Source: a virus
Length of the DNA stretch: 26,167 nt
Virus record (IMG/VR): IMGVR_UViG_3300037185_000097
Location: 1-26,167 of that record
Reading direction: 5' to 3' (one strand)
Shown: positions 21,708 through 26,167 of the stretch, piece after piece
How the letters are laid out: every line of letters begins with the position of its first letter
How positions within the stretch are numbered: the stretch's first letter is position 1
Notes under the pieces: model-generated
Seen by the model: the letters and a program-made list of their open reading frames with translations, nothing else
What the model was told of the DNA's origin: nothing
The model's database searches: none
Made by a program: the position numbers and the translations under genes

Positions 21708-22156
21708 GTACTCTATCCTTTGGGATTGGAGATTTAGGAGCCGTGTCGGCTTCCTCAGCAATAAATGTACACATAACACCTACCACTGTAACTGCAACAG
21801 GATACAATAGTGCAAGCGGTGGTTATTATTGGACAACAGGTACATTTAAAAATTATAATCCAGTAACCGGTCATTGGGGAGTTTTAAAGTGGAACCCGAA
21901 AGGTACTGCGGAAGGCGAATGGACGGCCTCTGACAATGACATGGATTTTTCAATTAATGGAAAATGTAAGATGAGCACTGGCTGGCAAAAGAATATTTGG
22001 CTAGTTAAATCTTCGGGCGTGGTTACAAAAAAGTCTCAAGCTCAACCAGTAAGCTCACCAAGCACTGGTACAAACACTGGTACAGATATCACCACCGATG
22101 GTACTATACTTGGAGATATTATTGGACAACTAAATAACCCTTTCTGGTCATTATAA
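21665..22156 (+). CDS. secreted or surface protein with signal peptide, probable AUU start
   Basis: 163 residues if begun at ATT 21665. GGAG (21651-21654) lies 10 bases upstream and the resulting N-terminus is a classic signal peptide: RNYK, then LYLLLLVALSTLSFGI, then a cleavage-like AVSAS. A start at GTG 21743 would discard it. The mature part is aromatic and glycine-rich (SASGGYYWTTGTF, GHWGVLKWNPKG), with a Ser/Thr-rich linker and a hydrophobic end (ILGDIIGQLNNPFWSL). No family is recognised. The stop is followed by a terminator. Confidence 0.65.
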   Translation: MRNYKLYLLLLVALSTLSFGIGDLGAVSASSAINVHITPTTVTATGYNSASGGYYWTTGTFKNYNPVTGHWGVLKWNPKGTAEGEWTASDNDMDFSINGKCKMSTGWQKNIWLVKSSGVVTKKSQAQPVSSPSTGTNTGTDITTDGTILGDIIGQLNNPFWSL

Positions 22157-22174
22157 ATGACCATTTTATTTTTT
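22145..22174 (+). terminator. hairpin terminator overlapping stop codon
   Basis: TGGTCA-TTATAAA-TGACCA followed by TTTTATTTTTT. The TAA stop of the secreted protein is in the loop. AGGAGG of the next gene begins 7 bases after the T-run. Confidence 0.7.
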
Positions 22175-22194
22175 ATAATAAGGAGGAATTAAAT

Positions 22195-22557
22195 ATGTAT
22201 GGTACAAACAATAATATAACTTATACCTCTCAACAATTAAAATCAGAAGAAGATAAAATAAAAAGATTAGAAAAAGAAGTTAAAGAAAAAACAGAAGAAG
22301 ATAAAATAAAAAGATTAGAAAAAGAAGTTAAAGAAAAAACAGAAGTTTTAAGATTAATGAAAGAATTAAAAAAATTAAAAGAAGATATTAAAACAGAAGA
22401 AAATGAACCAAAACAATGTTGTTGCCCATGGGTACAATGTCCTTATCGAATAGATTATACTTTTACTTGTGGCAGTGCAAATACTGATTCTTCACAAGAC
22501 CCTAAAAATATATTATTTAATATATCAACTACTAATATGGCGGCTAAGAATGAATAA
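22195..22557 (+). CDS. coiled-coil protein with duplicated heptad block and cysteine cluster
   Basis: 120 residues. Residues 16-65 are a highly charged coiled coil containing two identical 16-residue copies of EEDKIKRLEKEVKEKT. After it comes CCCPWVQC plus a further cysteine, possibly a metal site or disulphide knot. AGGAGG precedes the ATG. No family is recognised. It could be a virion or host-surface component, judged only from its late position. Confidence 0.65.
   Translation: MYGTNNNITYTSQQLKSEEDKIKRLEKEVKEKTEEDKIKRLEKEVKEKTEVLRLMKELKKLKEDIKTEENEPKQCCCPWVQCPYRIDYTFTCGSANTDSSQDPKNILFNISTTNMAAKNE
22244..22339 (+). repeat. perfect 48-bp tandem duplication
   Basis: Two identical 48-base units (22244-22291 and 22292-22339) with the first six bases of a third. 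They keep the frame and add 16 residues, little more than four helix turns, to the coiled coil. Perfect identity shows the event is recent or held by recombination. Confidence 0.9.
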
Positions 22558-22711
22558 ATCTGCTGCTCTTGTAGGAATGATTATGGGAACATTAAGTGTA
22601 ATATCACTTTTTATATTCTTTCCTAATGGCCCTACCAATCAATTAGAAGTTGCAATTGTATTATTTGCAGGAATGTCTATAGGCTTATGTTTAGGAAGTA
22701 TTAGTCCTTAA
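22549..22711 (+). CDS. small two-helix membrane protein
   Basis: 53 residues. Two hydrophobic helices (about 4-22 and 34-51) are joined by FPNGPTNQLE. ATG 22549 overlaps the previous gene by 9 bases. The gene ends convergently with the CDF transporter (11 bases shared on opposite strands). No family is recognised. Confidence 0.6.
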
Positions 22712-23552
22712 CACAAACATGAACTTCTGCTATTTCGACGTTTTCGATAGTAAGAAGTTTCTCTTCTACCCTTTCTGCTATTTCGTGTGCTCGTCGAATT
22801 GATGTCGTCGATGGTACTTCGATGTGTAGCTCAATCGCTGCATAACTTCCCATATTATTTATTTTTATATCATGACATCCAGGAAGATTTAAATCCAGTA
22901 TTTCTTTTTTTAAACCTTTGGGTACTGTACCCATTAAAATATGTAGATTATTAATCCCGACTTCAATCGCTGTTTTTAATATAAATAACGAGACAACAAT
23001 TCCGAGTACAGGATCTAAAATAGGGAATCCTAATATTGCACCGCAGACACCAAAGAAAACCGCAACGTTAGATATGATATCTGTTTTTTTATTTGCAGCT
23101 ACCGATAATATACTGGGACTATTAAGCTCATTTCCAGCCCTCTTTAAATAAGAGGCGAGATAGATGTTTGCAAAGATCCCAATAAATGCCACAAAAGCGG
23201 CTGCTGGGCTAGGGGAAATAGCACCAGAAATGATCTTATTGTAACTCCCTAAAGCTATCTCTGCTGCAATTAATAGCAATATTCCAACTATTAATAGTCC
23301 AACTAGAGGCTCTATTTTTCCGTGTCCATAAGGGTGTTCTTCATCTGGTGGTTTGTGTCCAATTTTAAGACCGATAGCCATAGCTATCGTCATTAAAATA
23401 TCACTGAATTGGTCGGCTGCGAAAGAGATCAATGCGGAGCTGTTCGACGACAAACCGACAACAAAGTTTAGTATGGTGAGGACGACGTTTCCAATTAGCG
23501 AAACCTTTATTGCTCGGTTGGAAATTTTGTCTCTCTTATTTTTATCTATCAT
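22701..23552 (-). CDS. cation diffusion facilitator (CDF) metal transporter
   Basis: 283 residues of the FieF/YiiP/MamB family, normally a dimeric proton-coupled exporter of divalent metals. D47 and D51 (AADQFSD, helix 2) and N154 and D158 (ANKKTD, helix 5) form the transport site; HPYGHGKIEPL (73-83) is the family loop. The C-terminal cytoplasmic ferredoxin-like domain (ILMGTVPKGL onward to VEIAEVHVCV) is present. The Dx3D/Nx3D pair, rather than Hx3D in helix 5, resembles manganese-type members more than zinc ones. It is the last gene of the minus-strand operon and overlaps the gene before it by ATGA. Metal transporters are rare in viruses, so it is probably an acquired host gene. Confidence 0.9.
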   Translation of the reverse strand: MIDKNKRDKISNRAIKVSLIGNVVLTILNFVVGLSSNSSALISFAADQFSDILMTIAMAIGLKIGHKPPDEEHPYGHGKIEPLVGLLIVGILLLIAAEIALGSYNKIISGAISPSPAAAFVAFIGIFANIYLASYLKRAGNELNSPSILSVAANKKTDIISNVAVFFGVCGAILGFPILDPVLGIVVSLFILKTAIEVGINNLHILMGTVPKGLKKEILDLNLPGCHDIKINNMGSYAAIELHIEVPSTTSIRRAHEIAERVEEKLLTIENVEIAEVHVCVKD

Positions 23553-23797
23553 AGTATATGGTAATAAAAGGTTATTAAGATAAGACTCGAAATGATAGAA
23601 TAAGAACCGAAAACAATTGCAATAACTGTAGTAACATCAAATTGTCTATTTTGGGTTATATCATCTTGAACATTATCTTCGGTCATTTCAGCTTGCTGTA
23701 ACCTAGCAACTTCAACACTGTGTATAATATCTGATTTATATTGTTCAGTCTTTAATTCCCATAATTTTTCTAAAAAAAATCGTTCATCCTCGTCCAT
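23549..23797 (-). CDS. small protein with C-terminal membrane helix
   Basis: 82 residues from ATG at 23797, preceded by GGTGAT; the in-frame GTG at 23806 is part of that ribosome-binding site. The N-terminal 50 residues are charged and helical (MDEDERFFLEKLWELK). The end is a hydrophobic helix (VTTVIAIVFGSYSIISSLIL). No family is recognised. It is in operon with its neighbours and overlaps the CDF gene. Confidence 0.65.
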   Translation of the reverse strand: MDEDERFFLEKLWELKTEQYKSDIIHSVEVARLQQAEMTEDNVQDDITQNRQFDVTTVIAIVFGSYSIISSLILITFYYHIL

Positions 23798-23806
23798 ATT
23801 AATCAC

Positions 23807-24352
23807 CTAGGCAAATCCAAAGAAATGTGCCAATGGATATAACCATGTAGAAGCGTGGAAACCATTTATACTAGGAAGTGAGAATACAACTGTTAGAATA
23901 GCAATTATAAGCATAGCTATAAATCCCCATTTTGCAAATTTAATACTTTTTTTATTCCAAAAATGGGTTTCTCTCTTATCTTGTCCTTGCAGAAGACCTT
24001 TGATTGTAGCTAATTCAAGGTTTGATGTTTCCTGACTATTACTTACGTCTTTAAGTTCTTTTCTAACTTCTTTTATTTCAGCTAATTCAAGGTTTGTTTG
24101 GGTTTGGTTAATTTTTATTTCTTGTATCTCTTCTCTAATACTTTTATCTTCTTCTTCTGTTCTATCACCAATGGTTTGAATGCGTCTATCTCTTTCACCG
24201 TTTCTGTAATCTTTAATTCCTAATTCAGCTTGGAATAAATTTAATTTTTTTACAACTTCTTGTAAAATTGTTCTTCTCTCTTCTCCTTGTTTTTTTAAGG
24301 TTTTTAATTGAACTTCGTGTTCAATAATTAACTTGTCATCACTGTGTGGCAT
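23807..24352 (-). CDS. coiled-coil protein with membrane anchor
   Basis: 181 residues. Residues 10-125 are a long charged coiled coil with a repeated TNLELAEIKE / SNLELATIKG block, probably an internal duplication. Next is a membrane helix (KWGFIAMLIIAILTVVF) and an aromatic tail. GGAGA precedes the ATG. It resembles the coiled-coil/transmembrane proteins near phage tail and lysis genes, but no family is recognised. Confidence 0.65.
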   Translation of the reverse strand: MPHSDDKLIIEHEVQLKTLKKQGEERRTILQEVVKKLNLFQAELGIKDYRNGERDRRIQTIGDRTEEEDKSIREEIQEIKINQTQTNLELAEIKEVRKELKDVSNSQETSNLELATIKGLLQGQDKRETHFWNKKSIKFAKWGFIAMLIIAILTVVFSLPSINGFHASTWLYPLAHFFGFA

Positions 24353-24391
24353 ATCATGGTTCTCCTTCTAGGTTATGTAAATAGTAGTGCC

Positions 24392-24697
24392 CTATTGTTT
24401 TATTCGCCTTTCAATTCTATCCTTGATTGTTGCACTTATAAATTTTTGACTATCGAAATTAACTTCAACTTCCATATAAAGAAAACCATCTTGAGTTAAG
24501 TCTCCCTCTTGAACGATATATGAAACAAGACCTTTATTTTCATCTTCTATCGCACATTCGCCTTCTATAACATCGTCCATGTCTGAAGCCATTGCCATAT
24601 AAAGTTTGACACTTGTAGCACCAGCTAAAGTCAAAGGTGTATTGTTTTCATCTAAAAGTGTGAAAAAGAGTTTTATTCCGAAATCACCTTGTTTCAT
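24392..24697 (-). CDS. BppU-like baseplate protein, N-terminal domain
   Basis: 101 residues, matching the N-terminal domain of phage baseplate upper proteins: KQGDFGIKLFFTLLDENNTP, the TLAGATSVKLYM strand, GLVSYIVQEGDLTQDGFLYM and a final strand. In siphophages this domain holds receptor-binding tips to the baseplate. It appears complete as a one-domain protein. AGGTGAT precedes the ATG, which overlaps the stop of the fibre-like gene upstream. It is evidence that the minus-strand operon encodes virion parts of a tailed virus. Confidence 0.7.
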   Translation of the reverse strand: MKQGDFGIKLFFTLLDENNTPLTLAGATSVKLYMAMASDMDDVIEGECAIEDENKGLVSYIVQEGDLTQDGFLYMEVEVNFDSQKFISATIKDRIERRIKQ

Positions 24698-26167
24698 TTA
24701 ATCACCTTGTATAATTCTCTTATTTTTATAATTATATCTCTGTACCTTTCAATATTAAGTTGAGAATTATAATCTTTTCTAAGTGTAATCTTACCAACAA
24801 AATTATCTATTTTTTGTATCACAATATTTAAATCCTTTTCTGAATCTATTATTGTATCTATAGATTTATTTATTTCTACATTACCATTAAATTTTTGTTC
24901 TTTTATAATGTGTAAATTAAAACAATAAATATATAATATTCTTAGTAATTTATCCAATCCATAACCAATATCATCGATTGTTAAATAATTAGAAATAGAA
25001 ATTTCTTCAACTGTTTGACTTAGTTCTGATAAAATAACTTTTATATTAGTTATAATTTCGTCATTACCAATTCCAGAATCAGTCTTATAAAATTTACGGA
25101 TAATATTTATTGAATCTAATAATAATTGTAAGTCTTCAATTTTAAGACCTACCATAATTTTAATATGTTCATTAAAGTTTACTTGATCACTAATGTATAT
25201 CTGTTGGCTTTTTATAAATGTATTTATTTGATCTATCGCTGACGAGAAATCATATATTTGTAATTTTTTAACTGTTAAAAATACATTTACCCAGTCGATT
25301 GACCTTGATTCTTGCCTGATAATGTTTTTCACCAGAATCTTCAGTTCCTCGTCTATATACATCTGGTCTAATATTGATATATATTCTTTTTTCAGTACAG
25401 ATTCTAGCGTTGTAGTTGTATCCCATATATTTCGTCCTCCTGAAATAAAAATTCTTTCTAGTGAATGTTCTGTATCATGTGTTGATAAAGCTATGAATAA
25501 GTTAAAAAGATCAAGTGATGTTCCTATATCATTAAGTAACATTTTTATTTCATAAGATATATTATCTAAAGCTATCATATGATCTGATGTTAAAATAGAA
25601 TGTTTTGTTGAAATATTTTCTAGATCATGTGCTAAATCAACCACTTTCATACTTGCGGTAAAATTTTTTACAACATCTGTTGTATTTTCTATATCATATA
25701 TTGAAAGACCTATTTTTGATGATATATTATCATATGAAGTGGTTAAATCCATTAATTTATAAGAATTGGTTAAAGATACAAGTTCATTTCTTGCAATAGA
25801 ATCATCTATCATAGAAAGTGTTGTTTTTATGTCTGTTACATCTATACCAAGCGAGTAATCTATGAGTGAAAAACGATTTCTTAAAATGAGCGATTCTAGT
25901 CCTGAAGCATTTTCTATTAATTTTATAAATTCTTTTGGTATTGCAACTAAGTCATGTCCGATTCCATAGTCCGAAAGACTGAATTTATTTTTAATATTTA
26001 AAAATTCTGTTCCAAGGCTTTGATCATTAATACCAAATCTATTTTGAATGTGAATGATGTCACTTATGAGTGTATCTGTATCAGTAATTGCAAAACCAAT
26101 ATTGCTTTTTATTTGATCATTTGAATAGCCACTGTCTTCAATTTGAAACTTATTACTTAATCTTATT
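24694..26167 (-). CDS. fibre-like protein of 18-residue repeats (5' end outside window)
   Basis: At least 490 residues, open to the right edge; the ATG at 25812 is internal, since the frame stays open beyond it. Most of the chain is a degenerate repeat of about 18 residues centred on a hydrophobic-x-D-x-G-x-G-x-D-x-hydrophobic pattern, for example NRFSLIDYSLGIDVTDIK and YKTDSGIGNDEIITNI. Related D-S-G-x-G-x-D repeats occur in tail and fibre proteins of tailed viruses. It lies directly before the BppU-like gene, which supports a tail-tip role. Composition is rich in Ile, Asp, Ser and Asn. Confidence 0.7.
   Translation of the reverse strand, partial: IRLSNKFQIEDSGYSNDQIKSNIGFAITDTDTLISDIIHIQNRFGINDQSLGTEFLNIKNKFSLSDYGIGHDLVAIPKEFIKLIENASGLESLILRNRFSLIDYSLGIDVTDIKTTLSMIDDSIARNELVSLTNSYKLMDLTTSYDNISSKIGLSIYDIENTTDVVKNFTASMKVVDLAHDLENISTKHSILTSDHMIALDNISYEIKMLLNDIGTSLDLFNLFIALSTHDTEHSLERIFISGGRNIWDTTTTLESVLKKEYISILDQMYIDEELKILVKNIIRQESRSIDWVNVFLTVKKLQIYDFSSAIDQINTFIKSQQIYISDQVNFNEHIKIMVGLKIEDLQLLLDSINIIRKFYKTDSGIGNDEIITNIKVILSELSQTVEEISISNYLTIDDIGYGLDKLLRILYIYCFNLHIIKEQKFNGNVEINKSIDTIIDSEKDLNIVIQKIDNFVGKITLRKDYNSQLNIERYRDIIIKIRELYKVIK
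25440..26167 (-). repeat. array of degenerate 54-bp (18-residue) coding repeats
   Basis: About thirteen units can be aligned by eye in the visible N-terminal part. Examples are NRFGINDQSLGTEFLNIK, NRFSLIDYSLGIDVTDIK, NSYKLMDLTTSYDNISS and TKHSILTSDHMIALDNIS. DNA identity between units is low, so the array is old and kept by protein structure. Looser copies go on towards the C-terminus. Confidence 0.6.

Noticed and set aside
22918-23583. Plus-strand ORFs opposite the CDF gene
   Set aside because: They are shadows of a full-length transporter whose motifs are all on the minus strand.

Overview
This is an AT-rich, almost fully coding stretch of a virus (or integrated virus) genome. The most likely host is a methanogenic archaeon, possibly of the pseudomurein-walled Methanobacteriales. 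The archaeal signs are: an interrupted tRNA-Tyr(GTA) whose intron ends fold into a bulge-helix-bulge; a TATA box (TTTATATAT) about 60 bases ahead of a late gene; ribosome-binding sites of the GGTGAT type beside GGAGG; a primase of the archaeo-eukaryotic type; an XPF/ERCC4-type nuclease; and a putative lysin with a domain resembling pseudomurein-binding repeats. There is no integrase, capsid, portal or terminase gene in view. Host assignment is inference.

Layout. (1) 1-16672, plus strand: tightly overlapping early/replication genes. They are a thymidylate synthase; a C-family (bacterial-type) DNA polymerase III alpha in three separate reading frames, the first fused to a family-4 uracil-DNA glycosylase; a Cas4/RecB-like nuclease; a one-chain primase; an ERCC4 nuclease with HhH; an anaerobic ribonucleotide reductase; a phage-type adenine methyltransferase; and many small zinc-ribbon or membrane proteins. 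(2) 16682-22711, plus strand: a late-looking region that starts at the TATA box. It holds a four-helix membrane protein (possible holin), two damaged tRNA genes, a papain-like protease with an Ig-like domain, a putative pseudomurein lysin, a deoxyribosyltransferase-like protein, a proteasome/HslV-like Ntn hydrolase and a secreted protein. Several genes are separated by hairpin/T-tract terminators that abut the next ribosome-binding site. (3) 22701-26167, minus strand: a convergent operon read from the right edge, with an 18-residue-repeat fibre-like protein (5' part outside the window), a BppU-like baseplate protein, two coiled-coil membrane proteins and a CDF metal transporter.

The window is unusually rich in homing endonucleases: two LAGLIDADG, two paralogous HNH, one further HNH, two HNH-AP2 (one frameshifted) and one GIY-YIG. 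They look free-standing, with their own start and stop codons. Several end with a ribosome-binding site and overlap the start codon of the next gene, so they seem to rescue translation of what lies downstream. Two of them lie at the breaks in the polymerase.

Working together, thymidylate synthase and NrdD would supply dNTPs, primase and the three-part polymerase would copy the genome, and the fused uracil glycosylase would couple uracil removal to synthesis. The late genes would lyse the host wall. Several genes appear to start at AUU or perhaps AUA and are easily missed or shortened by gene callers.
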